A stretch of DNA of 64,000 nucleotides from Streptomyces cellulosae (GCF_000721105.1 NZ_JOEV01000050.1:1-64000); one strand, 5' to 3'. Positions 33,470 to 44,778 are shown, counted from the stretch's first letter. Made by a program: numbers and translations. Notes: generated from the letters alone by a model not told the origin.

Positions 33470-36400
33470 GTGTCGCCACAGTCCCCCAGTAACTCGAGCA
33501 TCTCGACCGACACCGACCATGCGGGGAAGAACCCCGCGGCCGCGTTCGGGCCCAACGAGTGGCTCGTCGACGAGATCTATCAGCAGTACCTCCAGGACCC
33601 GAACTCGGTAGACCGTGCCTGGTGGGACTTCTTCGCCGACTACAAGCCGGGGGCGGCTGCCGCCTCGGCTCCGGCGGGTACTGCGGCCGCGGGGGCCGCA
33701 GGGACCACCACCCCGGCCCGGCCCGCGGCTCCGCCGGCGCAGGCTCCGGCGCCCACCGCGGCCCCGGCTCCCGCGCAGGCCGCTCCGGCGCCCGCCGCGA
33801 AGCCCGCCGCCGCGGCTCCGGCGCCCGCCAAGGCCGCCGCGCCCGCCCAGGCCCCGGCTCCGGCCGCGAAGCCCGCCGCCGCCAAGCCGGCGGCCAAGGC
33901 CGAGCCCGCCGCGGCGCCCGACGGCCCCGAGCTGGTGACGCTGCGCGGCCCCGCCGCCGCGGTCGCGAAGAACATGAACGCCTCGCTGGAACTGCCCACG
34001 GCCACGTCCGTGCGCGCCGTCCCGGTGAAGCTGCTCTTCGACAACCGCATCGTCATCAACAACCATCTCAAGCGCGCCCGGGGCGGGAAGATCTCCTTCA
34101 CGCACCTGATCGGTTACGCGATGGTGCAGGCCATCAAGGCCATGCCGTCGATGAACTGGCACTACGCGGAGAAGGACGGGAAGCCCACCCTCGTCAAGCC
34201 GCCGCACGTCAACTTCGGCCTCGCCATCGACCTGGTGAAGGCGAACGGCGACCGCCAGCTCGTCGTCGCCGGCATCAAGAAGGCCGAGACGCTGAACTTC
34301 TTCGAGTTCTGGCAGGCCTACGAGGACATCGTCCGCCGTGCCCGCGACGGCAAGCTGACGATGGACGACTTCACCGGCGTGACGGTCTCCCTGACCAACC
34401 CCGGCGGCCTGGGCACCGTGCACTCCGTGCCGCGTCTGATGCCCGGCCAGTCGGTCATCATGGGCGTCGGCTCGATGGACTACCCGGCGGAGTTCCAGGG
34501 CACCTCCCAGGACACCCTGAACAAGCTCGGCATCTCGAAGGTCATGACGCTCACGTCGACCTACGACCACCGGGTGATCCAGGGCGCCGCGTCCGGCGAG
34601 TTCCTGCGGATCGTCGCGAACCTCCTCCTCGGCGAGCAGGGCTTCTACGACGACATCTTCGAGGCGCTGCGCATCCCCTACGAGCCGGTCCGCTGGCTCA
34701 AGGACATCGACGCCTCGCACGACGACGACGTCACCAAGGCCGCCCGGGTCTTCGAGCTGATCCACTCCTACCGGGTCCGCGGCCACGTCATGGCCGACAC
34801 CGACCCGCTGGAGTACAAGCAGCGCAAGCACCCCGACCTGGACATCACCGAGCACGGGCTCACCCTCTGGGACCTGGAGCGCGAGTTCGCGGTCGGCGGC
34901 TTCGCCGGCAAGTCGATGATGAAGCTGCGCGACATCCTCGGCGTGCTGCGCGACTCGTACTGCCGCACCACCGGCGTCGAGTTCATGCACATCCAGGACC
35001 CCAAGCAGCGCAAGTGGATCCAGGACCGCATCGAGCGCTCGCACTCCAAGCCGGAGCGCGAGGAGCAGCTGCGCATCCTGCGCCGGCTGAACGCGGCGGA
35101 GGCCTTCGAGACCTTCCTGCAGACGAAGTACGTCGGCCAGAAGCGGTTCTCGCTCGAAGGCGGCGAGTCGGTCATCCCGCTCCTGGACGCGGTCATCGAC
35201 AGCGCGGCCGAGTCCCGCCTCGACGAGGTCGTCATCGGCATGGCCCACCGCGGCCGCCTCAATGTCCTCGCGAACATCGTCGGCAAGTCGTACGCGCAGA
35301 TCTTCCGCGAGTTCGAGGGCAACCTCGACCCGAAGTCGATGCACGGCTCCGGCGACGTGAAATACCACCTGGGCGCCGAGGGCACGTTCACCGGTCTGGA
35401 CGGTGAGCAGATCAAGGTCTCGCTGACCGCCAACCCCTCGCACCTGGAAGCGGTCGACCCGGTCCTCGAGGGTGTCGTCCGCGCCAAGCAGGACGTCATC
35501 AACAAGGGCGGCACCGATTTCACGGTCCTGCCGATCGCCCTGCACGGTGACGCGGCCTTCGCGGGCCAGGGCGTGGTCGCGGAGACCCTGAACATGTCGC
35601 AGCTGCGCGGCTACCGCACCGGCGGCACGGTCCACATCGTCATCAACAACCAGGTCGGTTTCACGGCGGCGCCCGAGTCCTCGCGCTCCTCCATGTACTC
35701 GACCGACGTGGCCCGCATGATCGAGGCCCCGATCTTCCACGTGAACGGCGACGACCCGGAGGCCGTGGTCCGCGTCGCGCGGCTGGCCTTCGAGTTCCGC
35801 CAGGCGTTCAACAAGGACGTGGTGATCGACCTCATCTGCTACCGCCGCCGCGGTCACAACGAGTCGGACAACCCGGCGTTCACGCAGCCGCTGATGTACG
35901 ACCTGATCGACAAGAAGCGCTCGGTGCGCAAGCTGTACACCGAGTCCCTGATCGGTCGCGGCGACATCACCCTGGAAGAGGCCGAGCAGGCCCTGCAGGA
36001 CTACCAGGGCCAGCTCGAGAAGGTCTTCACGGAGGTCCGCGAGGCCACCGCGCAGCCGGCGGCCGTGGAGCCCTCGGACGCGCAGGCGGAGTTCCCGGTG
36101 GCGGTCAACACGGCCGTCTCCACGGAGGTCGTCAAGCGGATCGCCGAGTCCCAGCTGAACATCCCCGACCGCATCACCGTCCACCCGCGTCTGCTGCCGC
36201 AGCTGCAGCGCCGGGCGGCCATGGTCGAGGACGGCACGATCGACTGGGGCATGGGCGAGACGCTGGCGGTCGGTTCCCTCCTCCTGGAGGGCATTCCGGT
36301 CCGGCTGTCCGGCCAGGACTCGCAGCGCGGCACGTTCGGCCAGCGTCACGCGGTGATCATCGACCGGGAGACCGGCGAGGAGTTCACGCCGCTGATGTAC

Positions 36401-37288
36401 CTCTCCGAGGACCAGGCGCGCTACAACGTCTACAACTCGCTGCTGTCCGAGTACGCGGTGATGGGCTTCGAGTACGGCTACTCGCTGGCCCGCCCCGACG
36501 CGCTCGTGCTGTGGGAGGCGCAGTTCGGTGACTTCGTCAACGGCGCGCAGACGGTCGTGGACGAGTTCATCTCGTCGGCGGAGCAGAAGTGGAGCCAGAC
36601 GTCCGGCGTCACGCTCCTGCTCCCGCACGGCTACGAGGGCCAGGGCCCGGACCACTCGTCCGCCCGCCCGGAGCGGTTCCTCCAGATGTGCGCGCAGAAC
36701 AACATGACGGTCGCGATGCCGACGCTCCCGTCGAACTACTTCCACCTCCTGCGGTGGCAGGTGCACAACCCGCACCACAAGCCGCTGGTCGTCTTCACCC
36801 CGAAGTCGATGCTGCGTCTGAAGGCCGCGGCCTCCAAGGCGGAGGAGTTCACGACGGGCCAGTTCCGTCCGGTCATCGGCGACGCGTCGGTGGACCCGGC
36901 GGCGGTCAAGAAGGTCGTCTTCACCGCGGGCAAGGTCTACTACGACCTGGAGGCCGAGCGGAAGAAGCGCGGCGCCACGGACACGGCGATCATCCGCATC
37001 GAGCGCCTGTACCCGCTGCCGGGTGCCGAGCTCCAGGCCGAGATCGCCAAGTACCCGAACGCCGAGAAGTACCTCTGGGCGCAGGAGGAGCCGGCGAACC
37101 AGGGTGCCTGGCCGTTCATCGCCCTCAACCTGATCGACCACCTGGACCTGGCGGTCGGCGCGGAGGTGCCGCACGGCGAGCGTCTGCGGCGCATCTCCCG
37201 CCCGCACAGCTCGTCGCCCGCCGTCGGTTCGGCGAAGCGGCACCAGGCGGAGCAGGAGCAGCTGGTGCGCGAGGTGTTCGAGGCGTAA
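33470..37288 (+). CDS. kgd: multifunctional 2-oxoglutarate decarboxylase/dehydrogenase E1-E2 (KGD/SucA type)
   Basis: 1272 aa from GTG 33470 (GAGGG upstream), the size of actinobacterial KGD. Order: N-terminal [30 protein letters not shown] segment as in SucA, then a long disordered A/P/K-rich linker (about 60-155). An E2-like succinyltransferase domain follows with [16 protein letters not shown] (His near 365). The thiamine-diphosphate E1 module comes last ([17 protein letters not shown] near 593, LVILPHG-like [18 protein letters not shown]). There is no lipoyl domain; lipoate comes from another protein. It converts 2-oxoglutarate in the TCA cycle. Regulation by an FHA protein (GarA-like) is known in the family, not visible here. 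Confidence 0.97.
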   Translation: MSPQSPSNSSISTDTDHAGKNPAAAFGPNEWLVDEIYQQYLQDPNSVDRAWWDFFADYKPGAAAASAPAGTAAAGAAGTTTPARPAAPPAQAPAPTAAPAPAQAAPAPAAKPAAAAPAPAKAAAPAQAPAPAAKPAAAKPAAKAEPAAAPDGPELVTLRGPAAAVAKNMNASLELPTATSVRAVPVKLLFDNRIVINNHLKRARGGKISFTHLIGYAMVQAIKAMPSMNWHYAEKDGKPTLVKPPHVNFGLAIDLVKANGDRQLVVAGIKKAETLNFFEFWQAYEDIVRRARDGKLTMDDFTGVTVSLTNPGGLGTVHSVPRLMPGQSVIMGVGSMDYPAEFQGTSQDTLNKLGISKVMTLTSTYDHRVIQGAASGEFLRIVANLLLGEQGFYDDIFEALRIPYEPVRWLKDIDASHDDDVTKAARVFELIHSYRVRGHVMADTDPLEYKQRKHPDLDITEHGLTLWDLEREFAVGGFAGKSMMKLRDILGVLRDSYCRTTGVEFMHIQDPKQRKWIQDRIERSHSKPEREEQLRILRRLNAAEAFETFLQTKYVGQKRFSLEGGESVIPLLDAVIDSAAESRLDEVVIGMAHRGRLNVLANIVGKSYAQIFREFEGNLDPKSMHGSGDVKYHLGAEGTFTGLDGEQIKVSLTANPSHLEAVDPVLEGVVRAKQDVINKGGTDFTVLPIALHGDAAFAGQGVVAETLNMSQLRGYRTGGTVHIVINNQVGFTAAPESSRSSMYSTDVARMIEAPIFHVNGDDPEAVVRVARLAFEFRQAFNKDVVIDLICYRRRGHNESDNPAFTQPLMYDLIDKKRSVRKLYTESLIGRGDITLEEAEQALQDYQGQLEKVFTEVREATAQPAAVEPSDAQAEFPVAVNTAVSTEVVKRIAESQLNIPDRITVHPRLLPQLQRRAAMVEDGTIDWGMGETLAVGSLLLEGIPVRLSGQDSQRGTFGQRHAVIIDRETGEEFTPLMYLSEDQARYNVYNSLLSEYAVMGFEYGYSLARPDALVLWEAQFGDFVNGAQTVVDEFISSAEQKWSQTSGVTLLLPHGYEGQGPDHSSARPERFLQMCAQNNMTVAMPTLPSNYFHLLRWQVHNPHHKPLVVFTPKSMLRLKAAASKAEEFTTGQFRPVIGDASVDPAAVKKVVFTAGKVYYDLEAERKKRGATDTAIIRIERLYPLPGAELQAEIAKYPNAEKYLWAQEEPANQGAWPFIALNLIDHLDLAVGAEVPHGERLRRISRPHSSSPAVGSAKRHQAEQEQLVREVFEA

Positions 37289-37314
37289 CCGCCGCCCTCT
37301 CGGGCCGTACGTGA

Positions 37315-37350
37315 CCGGGCCGCACCCCTCTCCCGAGGGGTGCGGCCCGG
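37315..37350 (+). terminator. strong terminator after kgd
   Basis: CCGGGCCGCACCCCTC (37315-37330), loop TCCC, and GAGGGGTGCGGCCCGG (37335-37350) form a perfect 16-bp stem, followed by CCGTTTCCT. It separates kgd from DUF6104. Confidence 0.9.
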
Positions 37351-37377
37351 CCGTTTCCTCCCACTTATCCTTGAGCC

Positions 37378-37566
37378 ATGTACTTCACGGACCGAGGCAT
37401 CGAAGAGCTGGAGAAGCGGCGCGGCGAGGAAGAGGTCACCTTCGAGTGGCTCGCCGAGCAGCTGCGGACCTTCGTCGATCTGAACCCCGACTTCGAGGTG
37501 CCGGTGGAGCGGTTGGCGACATGGCTGGCCCGGCTGGACGACGAGGACGACGAGGACGACGCGTAG
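37378..37566 (+). CDS. DUF6104 family small protein
   Basis: 62 aa. MYFTDRGIEELEKRRGEEEVTFEWLAEQLRTFVDLNP and a strongly acidic tail (DDEDDEDD) match the short DUF6104 family found next to kgd/sucA in streptomycetes. It is soluble and helical. No function is known. It sits between two terminators, so it is probably monocistronic. Confidence 0.88.
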   Translation: MYFTDRGIEELEKRRGEEEVTFEWLAEQLRTFVDLNPDFEVPVERLATWLARLDDEDDEDDA

Positions 37567-37584
37567 AGACCGGCATCACACAGT

Positions 37585-37604
37585 GGGCGCCCCTCGGGGC
37601 GCCC
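37585..37604 (+). terminator. terminator after the DUF6104 gene
   Basis: GGGCGCCCC (37585-37593), TC, GGGGCGCCC (37596-37604): a perfect 9-bp stem, followed by TTCGTCGT. Confidence 0.8.
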
Positions 37605-37619
37605 TTCGTCGTACGTGTC

Positions 37620-37672
37620 TTGACTTTCCGTGTCCGCGATATATCGTGAACAGGAGAAGACGCGATATGGCG
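37620..37672 (+). promoter_or_regulatory. promoter and PadR-type operator of the DUF4097-padR operon
   Basis: TTGACT (37620-37625) is a good -35; a TATCGT-like -10 lies about 16 bp downstream. It is embedded in the perfect palindrome CGATATATCG (37637-37646). A second related half, CGCGATATGGCGCG (37661-37674), follows. AT-rich ATATAT palindromes of this kind are usual for PadR regulators, and a padR gene is the second gene of this operon, so autorepression is likely. Confidence 0.7.
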
Positions 37673-37696
37673 CGTTGTGACGGGGAGGTCTGCACC

Positions 37697-38677
37697 ATGT
37701 CCCAGTGGTCCGTAACAGAGCCCGACAAGCTCACGTTCGACGATCCCGTCACGGCCCTCCACGTACGCATCGTCAGTGGAACGGTGAACGTGGTGGGCAC
37801 CGACGAAGGTTCCGCCCGCCTGGAAGTGTCCGAGATCCAGGGGCCGCCCCTGGTGGTGACCCAGGAGGACGGCAGGCTCACGGTGGCGTACGAGGACCTG
37901 CCCTGGAAGGGCTTCCTCAAGTGGCTCGACCGCAAGGGCTGGCGGCGCAGCGCCGTGGTCTCGCTGGCCGTGCCGGCCGACATCCGCGTGGAGGTGGGCG
38001 TGGTCGACGCCGGGGCCGTCGTGTCGGGGTTGCGCGGCCCCGCGGTGGTCAAGGGCGTCACCGGGGACACGACACTCGTCGCGCTCTCCGGCCCGGTGCA
38101 CGCCGACACCGTCTCCGGAAACCTGGAGGCACAGGCCGTCACCGGCGACCTCCGGTTCAACTCGGTCTCGGGGGACCTCACGGTCGTCGAGGGCTCCGGC
38201 CGCTCCGTGCGGGCCGACTCGGTCAGCGGCTCCATGATCGTGGACCTGGATCCGGACGGACCCACCGACGTCAGGCTGACCAGCGTCTCGGGCGAGATCG
38301 CGATCCGCCTGCCCCAGCCGGCGGACGCGGACGTCGAGGCCAACACCGCGAGCGGCACCATCTCCAACGCCTTCGAGGGCCTGCGGGTGCACGGCCAGTG
38401 GGGCGCCCACAAGGTCACCGGCCGGCTCGGCGCGGGCACCGGCAAACTGCGGGCCACGACCATCTCCGGCTCGATCGCCCTGCTGCGCCGCCCGCCCCGC
38501 GAGGACGAGAGCGGACCGTGGGAACGCGGGAGCGGGCCGCGGGCGAACCCCGCCCCCGCGACCGGCGCCCCGGCCGACGGGCCGCGGAACACCTCGGGGG
38601 ACAATTCCGTTTCCGGCCCGGTCACCGGCTCCACCGGCGCCCCGGCCGACGGCACGACCGACAAGAAGGTGCTCTGA
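37697..38677 (+). CDS. DUF4097 family beta-strand repeat protein
   Basis: 326 aa. The middle consists of repeated short strands, each ending with an SGxL/SGEI-type turn (VKGVTGDTTLVALSGPVHADTVSGNLEAQAVTGDLRFNSVSGDL), the DUF4097/DUF4098 right-handed beta-solenoid. The C terminus is disordered and P/G/T-rich. There is no TM segment. ATG 37697 is preferred because GGGGAGG lies eight bases upstream; ATG 37667 is possible. Its stop is followed by padR (next ATG 38679), a common partner order in actinobacteria. Role unknown; envelope-stress links have been proposed for the family. Confidence 0.88.
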   Translation: MSQWSVTEPDKLTFDDPVTALHVRIVSGTVNVVGTDEGSARLEVSEIQGPPLVVTQEDGRLTVAYEDLPWKGFLKWLDRKGWRRSAVVSLAVPADIRVEVGVVDAGAVVSGLRGPAVVKGVTGDTTLVALSGPVHADTVSGNLEAQAVTGDLRFNSVSGDLTVVEGSGRSVRADSVSGSMIVDLDPDGPTDVRLTSVSGEIAIRLPQPADADVEANTASGTISNAFEGLRVHGQWGAHKVTGRLGAGTGKLRATTISGSIALLRRPPREDESGPWERGSGPRANPAPATGAPADGPRNTSGDNSVSGPVTGSTGAPADGTTDKKVL

Positions 38678-38678
38678 C

Positions 38679-39758
38679 ATGCCTCCCGTCTTCGCCCACG
38701 GCCGCCTCCGCCTCTACCTGCTGAAGCTGCTGGACGAGGCCCCCCGTCACGGCTACGAGGTGATCCGCCTCCTGGAAGAGCGCTTCCAGGGCCTGTACGC
38801 GCCCTCCGCGGGCACGGTGTACCCCCGCCTGGCCAAGCTGGAGGCCGAGGGCCTGGTCACCCACACCACCGAGGGCGGCCGCAAGGTGTACGCCATCACG
38901 GACGCCGGCCGCGCCGAGTTGGCCGACCGCAGCGGTGAACTGGCCGACCTGGAGCTGGAGATCCGTGAGTCGGTCGCGGAACTCGCCGCCGAGATCCGGG
39001 CCGACGTGCGCGGTGCGGCGGGAGACCTGCGCCGCGAGATGCGGGCGGCGGCCTCCGAGGCCCGCAGGGGTTCCGCTTCCGGAAGTGCCGGCGCCACCAC
39101 CGACGGCGCCCAGGACAGCCCTTTCGGAGGCTTCACGGACCACACCGACAACGAGGCGTGGCGCATCGCCAAGGAGGAGATGCGCCGCGTCAAGCAGGAG
39201 TGGAAGGAACAGGCCCGGCGCGCCAAGGACGAGAGCCGGCGCGCCCGGGAGGAGGCCCAGCGGGCCCGCCGCCAGGCCAAGGAGGCCCAGGAGCAAGCCC
39301 GGAGCCAGGCCCAGGCGGATGTGCAGCGCATCGCCCGGCGCGTCCAGGAACAGGTGCAGGACCACTTCGCGCGGGGCGACTGGCCGACGGGCGTCCGCGA
39401 GGGTCTGACCGAACTGGCCAAAGAGTTCGGGGAGTTCGGAAAGGACTACGGCAAGGAGTTCGGGAAGGACTTCGGCTTCGGCCGGCCCCACGGGAACGCG
39501 GAGAAGGCCACCCCGGCACCTGAGTACTCGCAAACCCCCGAGGATTTCCCCGCCGAGTACGAACCGTCATGGGCCCACGAGGACTCCACCGGAGACCCGG
39601 CCCGCGACCTGGACCGCCTCCTGGACCGCTTCCGCGACGACATCCGCGACGCCGCCCGCGACCACGGAGTGACCGCCGACCAACTCCGCGACGCCCGCCG
39701 CCACCTGTCCACGGCAGCGGCCCACATCGGGGCTCTGCTGCGCGCCCCGAAGACCTGA
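38679..39758 (+). CDS. PadR family transcriptional regulator with long coiled-coil C terminus
   Basis: 359 aa. The N-terminal winged helix is typical PadR (LRLYLLKLLDEAPRHGYEVIRLLEERFQGLYAPSAGTVYPRLAKLEAEGLV, then TEGGRKVYAITDAGRAEL). Unusual: the C-terminal part is over 250 residues, with a long R/E/Q-rich coiled coil (KEEMRRVKQEWKEQARRAKDESRRAREEAQR), a region of EFGKDYGKEFGKDFG repeats and a final helical bundle. Classic PadR proteins have 100-180 residues. It starts one base after the DUF4097 stop and probably represses its own operon through the ATATAT palindrome at 37637. Confidence 0.92.
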   Translation: MPPVFAHGRLRLYLLKLLDEAPRHGYEVIRLLEERFQGLYAPSAGTVYPRLAKLEAEGLVTHTTEGGRKVYAITDAGRAELADRSGELADLELEIRESVAELAAEIRADVRGAAGDLRREMRAAASEARRGSASGSAGATTDGAQDSPFGGFTDHTDNEAWRIAKEEMRRVKQEWKEQARRAKDESRRAREEAQRARRQAKEAQEQARSQAQADVQRIARRVQEQVQDHFARGDWPTGVREGLTELAKEFGEFGKDYGKEFGKDFGFGRPHGNAEKATPAPEYSQTPEDFPAEYEPSWAHEDSTGDPARDLDRLLDRFRDDIRDAARDHGVTADQLRDARRHLSTAAAHIGALLRAPKT

Positions 39759-39834
39759 GCGGCGGCACCCTCCGACGGCACGGCCTACCACCGGCGCCCG
39801 GCCGCACCACCGCAGGGCGCCCGTGGCGCCGGCC

Positions 39835-40398
39835 TCAGCCCGCCTTGGCCTCACCGCCGCCGTACAGGACGCGGACCAGCGCCTCGTACGTCACTGCGTG
39901 GTCCGCGAGGACCTCGGCGGGGACGCCGGGGCGGGCGGTGAGGGCCAGCAGGATGTGCTCGTCGCCGATGTGACGGTCACGACGGGAGACGGCGATGCGC
40001 AGGGCCTTCTCCAGCACCTCCTTGGCGGTCCGGCCGAAGGGACGGCGTCCCGACCACCACGCCTTGTCCTTCCGGTCGCCGGACATCGCCCCGACTCCGT
40101 GCACCTCCTCGATCCGGGCGACGATCTCCGAGACGTCGATCCCCAGCCCGGCCAGGGCATCGGCCTCCGCCCGGGACAACCCGGCCCGCCGCCGGGCCTC
40201 GACGACTGCCGCGCGCACCGTTTCCCTCCGCTCGGCGAGCCCGAGCGCGGCCAGCGCGAACGAACCCCGGCTCGCCTCCCGGTCGAGCAGCGCCAGCAGC
40301 ATGTGCTCCGCCTCGACGGACTGCGCCCCCGAGCGCTCGGCGTGTTCGACCGCCCCTCGCACCACGTCCCGGGCGTCCTTCGTGAACCGCTCGAACAT
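39835..40398 (-). CDS. Clp protease N-terminal domain protein
   Basis: 187 aa. Two Clp-N repeats: MFERFTKDARDVVRGAVEHAERSGAQSVEAEHMLLALL and RTAKEVLEKALRIAVSRRDRHIGDEHILLALTA, as at the N terminus of ClpC/ClpB, but with no AAA+ module. Such short proteins may act as adaptors or decoys for Clp substrates. The ATG overlaps the stop of the small HTH gene upstream (TGATG), so the two are coupled and share the GTCAAC operators. Confidence 0.88.
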   Translation of the reverse strand: MFERFTKDARDVVRGAVEHAERSGAQSVEAEHMLLALLDREASRGSFALAALGLAERRETVRAAVVEARRRAGLSRAEADALAGLGIDVSEIVARIEEVHGVGAMSGDRKDKAWWSGRRPFGRTAKEVLEKALRIAVSRRDRHIGDEHILLALTARPGVPAEVLADHAVTYEALVRVLYGGGEAKAG

Positions 40399-40607
40399 CA
40401 ATGCCTCCCGTACTTCTTGTGCACGGCCTGCCTGCTCACACCGAGTTCCGCGGCGATCTCCTGCCACGACCACCCCTGGTTGCGCGCACTGCGCACCTGC
40501 ACCGCCTCCAGCTGCTCCAGCAGCCGACGCAGCGCGGCGACGGCCCGCAGTCCGACGCGGGGATCGCGGTCACCCGCCCGCTCGGCGAGATCCGTAGCTT
40601 CGGTCAT
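40398..40607 (-). CDS. small helix-turn-helix protein coupled to the Clp-N gene
   Basis: 69 aa. The C-terminal half is a clear HTH (NQGWSWQEIAAELGVSRQAVHKKYG), preceded by a leucine-rich helix (LRAVAALRRLLEQLEAVQV). TTGACG-N17-TAGGTT places the transcription start at or next to ATG 40607, so the mRNA is probably leaderless. The two GTCAAC-N4-GTTGAC palindromes upstream are the natural operators for this protein. Homologues pair with Clp-N proteins in streptomycetes. Confidence 0.88.
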   Translation of the reverse strand: MTEATDLAERAGDRDPRVGLRAVAALRRLLEQLEAVQVRSARNQGWSWQEIAAELGVSRQAVHKKYGRH

Positions 40608-40610
40608 GAC

Positions 40611-40653
40611 GTCAACCTACGTTGACATCCCTCGCGCGTCAACCTCAGTTGAC
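40611..40653 (-). promoter_or_regulatory. promoter and two identical-type operators of the HTH/Clp-N operon
   Basis: GTCAAC-CTAC-GTTGAC (40611-40626) and GTCAAC-CTCA-GTTGAC (40638-40653) are perfect 6-4-6 palindromes 27 bp apart. On the minus strand TTGACG (40642-40637), 17 bp and TAGGTT (40619-40614) form a consensus promoter lying inside the two palindromes. Binding would block both the -35 and -10 elements. Confidence 0.85.
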
Positions 40654-40733
40654 AATCCGTCCGTCACCCGCACACACCAACGGCCGGCCCGAAACCGGGC
40701 CGGCCGCAAGAAGGCGAACGCAGGACAGTACCC

Positions 40734-41699
40734 CTAGTCGCGGGTGAGGACAATCTTCCCGAACTGGTCACCGGACTCGAGCCGTTCGAACCCCTCACGG
40801 GCCCGGTCCAGCGGAAGCACCTGGTCGATCACGGGGCGTACGCCGGTGGCGGCGCAGAAGGAGAGCAGATCCTCCAGCTCGTCCTTGGTCCCCATCGTCG
40901 ACCCCACGACCTTGAGTTCCAGGAAGAAGATCCGAGTCAGCTCGGCGTGCGAGGGCCGGTCACCGCTCGTCGCGCCGGAGATCACAATCGTCCCGCCCGG
41001 CTTCAGCGACTTCACCGAGTGCGACCACGTCGCCGCGCCGACGGTCTCGATCACGGCGTCCACACGCTGCGGCAGCCGCGCCCCCGGCTCCAGTGCCTCC
41101 ACGGCCCCCAGCTCGACGGCCCGCTTCCGCTTCGCCTCGTCCCGGCTGGTGGCGAAGACGCGCAGCCCCGCGGCCTTGCCGAGCACGATGGCGGCGGTGG
41201 CGACACCGCCGCCGGCGCCCTGGACGAGGACGGAGTCACCGGGACGTACGCCGGCGTTGGTGAAGAGCATCCGGTACGCCGTCAGCCAGGCCGTGGGCAG
41301 ACAGGCGGCCTCCTCGAAGGACAGTTCCGCGGGCTTGGGCAGGAGGTTCCAGGTCGGTACGGCCACCTGCTCGGCGAACGTGCCCTGGTAGCGCTCGGTG
41401 AGGATGGACGGGCGTTCCTTGGGGCCGACACCGTGACCGGTCCGGCCGATGACGGAGTGCAGGACGACCTCGTTGCCGTCCTCGTCGACGCCGGCGGCGT
41501 CACATCCGAGGATCATCGGCAGCTTGTCCTCCGCGAGGCCGACACCACGCAGGGACCACAGGTCGTGATGGTTGAGGGAAGCGGCCTTGACGTTGACGAC
41601 ACTCCAGCCGGCACGGGCCTCGGGGGCGGGACGCTCTCCCACCTCCAGGCCGGAAAGGGGCTGGTCACGATCGATGCGGGCGGCGTAGGCAGCGAACAT
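40734..41699 (-). CDS. zinc-binding alcohol dehydrogenase/quinone oxidoreductase family (MDR)
   Basis: 321 aa. GroES-like N-terminal half (SLNHHDLWSLRGVG, LGCDAAGV) and Rossmann half with VQGAGGGVATAAIVLGKAAGLRVFATSR. The catalytic-zinc Cys/His set is not evident, so it is more like a quinone oxidoreductase that uses NADPH. ATG 41699 starts at MFAAYAARID. No operon partner. It may reduce enones or quinones. Confidence 0.9.
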   Translation of the reverse strand: MFAAYAARIDRDQPLSGLEVGERPAPEARAGWSVVNVKAASLNHHDLWSLRGVGLAEDKLPMILGCDAAGVDEDGNEVVLHSVIGRTGHGVGPKERPSILTERYQGTFAEQVAVPTWNLLPKPAELSFEEAACLPTAWLTAYRMLFTNAGVRPGDSVLVQGAGGGVATAAIVLGKAAGLRVFATSRDEAKRKRAVELGAVEALEPGARLPQRVDAVIETVGAATWSHSVKSLKPGGTIVISGATSGDRPSHAELTRIFFLELKVVGSTMGTKDELEDLLSFCAATGVRPVIDQVLPLDRAREGFERLESGDQFGKIVLTRD

Positions 41700-41980
41700 G
41701 ACCTTGACGATAGGCTCCACCGCAGTCCCGGGGAACCACGGAGCCCTGTGACACACACCCTCTTGTCAACGCCGGGAGTGGGTCCCCGTGCCCCGACTCT
41801 CCGGTCACGGCGGGCCTCCGCCCGCAGCACCCCGCACCCCCACCCGCCCAGGCACCGCAGGCACCCGCGCCCGAACCCCCACCCCATACCCAGCCCCGAG
41901 CAAAGAAGTGACCCCGCCCGAACCACAGACGGGGCCACCCGACACCCGGCGCCCGCTCAGACACTCAGGCGCACAGGCAC

Positions 41981-43204
<1,224 letters not shown>

Positions 43205-43786
43205 TTTGTTCTACCCCTTAGGTCTTCATGGTTGAGGGTGGCCACTCCTGGTTGAGAAGTGGGCGGGCACCGCGCACGGCCCTGATGGTGCTGCGGTGAT
43301 GCTGCGTACGGGGGTACGTACGGGCACATACGCGACGGGCGCGCCGCACACGCGCCCTGGGCCCCGGATGAGGGGTGTAAAGAACCTTCTTACCCGACGG
43401 ACAGCGCCGAGGACGACCCCATACCGCACAAGGCCTGCAAGATCACATCCCGCGGCGCATGCCGGTCCGCACCCCGGGAGCCACCGGAGATCTTCCGGCC
43501 GGAAGCGCAGATTCCCGCAGATGGTGACGGATAGTGCCGCATCGTGCGGTCAAAATGTACCGACCTGATGCGGTTCGGGGATCGCCCGTTATCCGATTTT
43601 GACATGGGTGGTCACCTGAATGCCTGCGTCCGAATGGCAAGATGCCGTCATCACACGAGGTCGCGACACTCGAAGACGTGTGCTCTCGTCGACCCAGGAC
43701 CAATCCAGCGTCCAAGGCGCCCGCCGAACCCATCGGCGACCGCCTGCCCCATCGGCAACTCCACCCATCCGCCGGAGGAACCCACC
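43205..43786. other. 580-bp spacer upstream of the glutamate transporter operon
   Basis: No gene is supported here. GTACGTACGG-type short repeats occur near 43309-43323. A TTGACA (43599-43604) with a poor -10 may be the promoter for the transporter operon; A/T-rich stretches around 43550-43630 support a regulatory role. A long untranslated leader would follow. Confidence 0.4.
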
Positions 43787-44743
43787 ATGACCGCAAGCTT
43801 CACCCGTCGTCCGACCGCCGCGCACTCCCGGCTAGCAGCGGTCGGTGCGATCGCGGTCGCAGGCGCGCTGATTCTCACCGGTTGCGGTGACCAGACCAAG
43901 GACAAGAACTCGGACAGCAGTGCGGCGGCGAGCTCGGCACCCCTGGCGAACAAACTGCCGCAGGCGATCCGCGACAAGGGTGTCGTCAAGGTCGGTTCGG
44001 ACATCGCGTACGCGCCCGTCGAGTTCAAGGACGCCTCCGGGAACGTCGTCGGCATCGACCCGGAACTCGCGGCCGCGATGGGCAAGCAGCTCGGCGTCAA
44101 GTTCGAATTCGAGAACGGCACTTTCGACGCCCTGCTGACCGGTCTGCGCTCCAACCGCTATGACATCGCCATGTCCGCGATGACCGACAACAAGAACCGC
44201 CAGGAGGGCGTCGACCCCGACACGGGCAAGAAGGTCGGCGAGGGCGTCGACTTCGTCGACTACCTGACAGCCGGCGTCTCGATCTACACGCGTAAGGGCG
44301 ACACCGGTGGCATCACCACCTGGTCGGACCTGTGCGGGAAGAAGCTCGCCGTGGAGCGCGGCACCGTCTCGGAGGACCTGGCCAAGTCCGAGACCAAGAA
44401 GTGCACGGGCGGCAAGAAGATCACCATCGAGGCCTTCGACGACGACCAGCAGGCTCAGACCCGACTGCGCTCCGGCGGCGCGGACGCGGCCTCCTCGGAC
44501 TTCCCGGTTGCCGCGTACGCCGTGAAGACCTCCGGCGGAGGCAAGGACTTCCAGATCGTCGGCGACCAGGTCGAGGCGGCCCCGTACGGCATCGCGGTCT
44601 CCAAGGAGGACGTGCAGCTGCGTGACGCGCTGCAGGCGGCGATGAACGCGATCATCAAGAGCGGCGAGTACCAGAAGATCCTCGACAAGTGGGGCGCGGA
44701 GGACGGCGCCGTCAAGGAGTCCGCCGTCAACGGCGGCAAGTGA
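43787..44743 (+). CDS. glutamate-type ABC transporter, substrate-binding lipoprotein
   Basis: 318 aa. Signal peptide with lipobox LTGC (Cys33), then a type-3 periplasmic-binding fold (VVKVGSDIAYAPVEFKDASGNVVGIDPELAAAMGKQLGVKFEFENGTFDALLTGLRSNRYDIAMSAM). GGAGG lies before ATG 43787. It is the first gene of a three-gene importer (binding protein, permease, ATPase) for a polar or acidic amino acid. The exact ligand cannot be told from the sequence. Confidence 0.93.
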   Translation: MTASFTRRPTAAHSRLAAVGAIAVAGALILTGCGDQTKDKNSDSSAAASSAPLANKLPQAIRDKGVVKVGSDIAYAPVEFKDASGNVVGIDPELAAAMGKQLGVKFEFENGTFDALLTGLRSNRYDIAMSAMTDNKNRQEGVDPDTGKKVGEGVDFVDYLTAGVSIYTRKGDTGGITTWSDLCGKKLAVERGTVSEDLAKSETKKCTGGKKITIEAFDDDQQAQTRLRSGGADAASSDFPVAAYAVKTSGGGKDFQIVGDQVEAAPYGIAVSKEDVQLRDALQAAMNAIIKSGEYQKILDKWGAEDGAVKESAVNGGK

Positions 44744-44778
44744 CCGCGCGTCCGAGCGGGCACTGAGAGGCAACACCC

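Noticed and set aside
33365..37243. A long minus-strand frame across kgd.
   Set aside because: Shadow of a strongly biased gene; residues are only R/V/L/D-rich without motifs.
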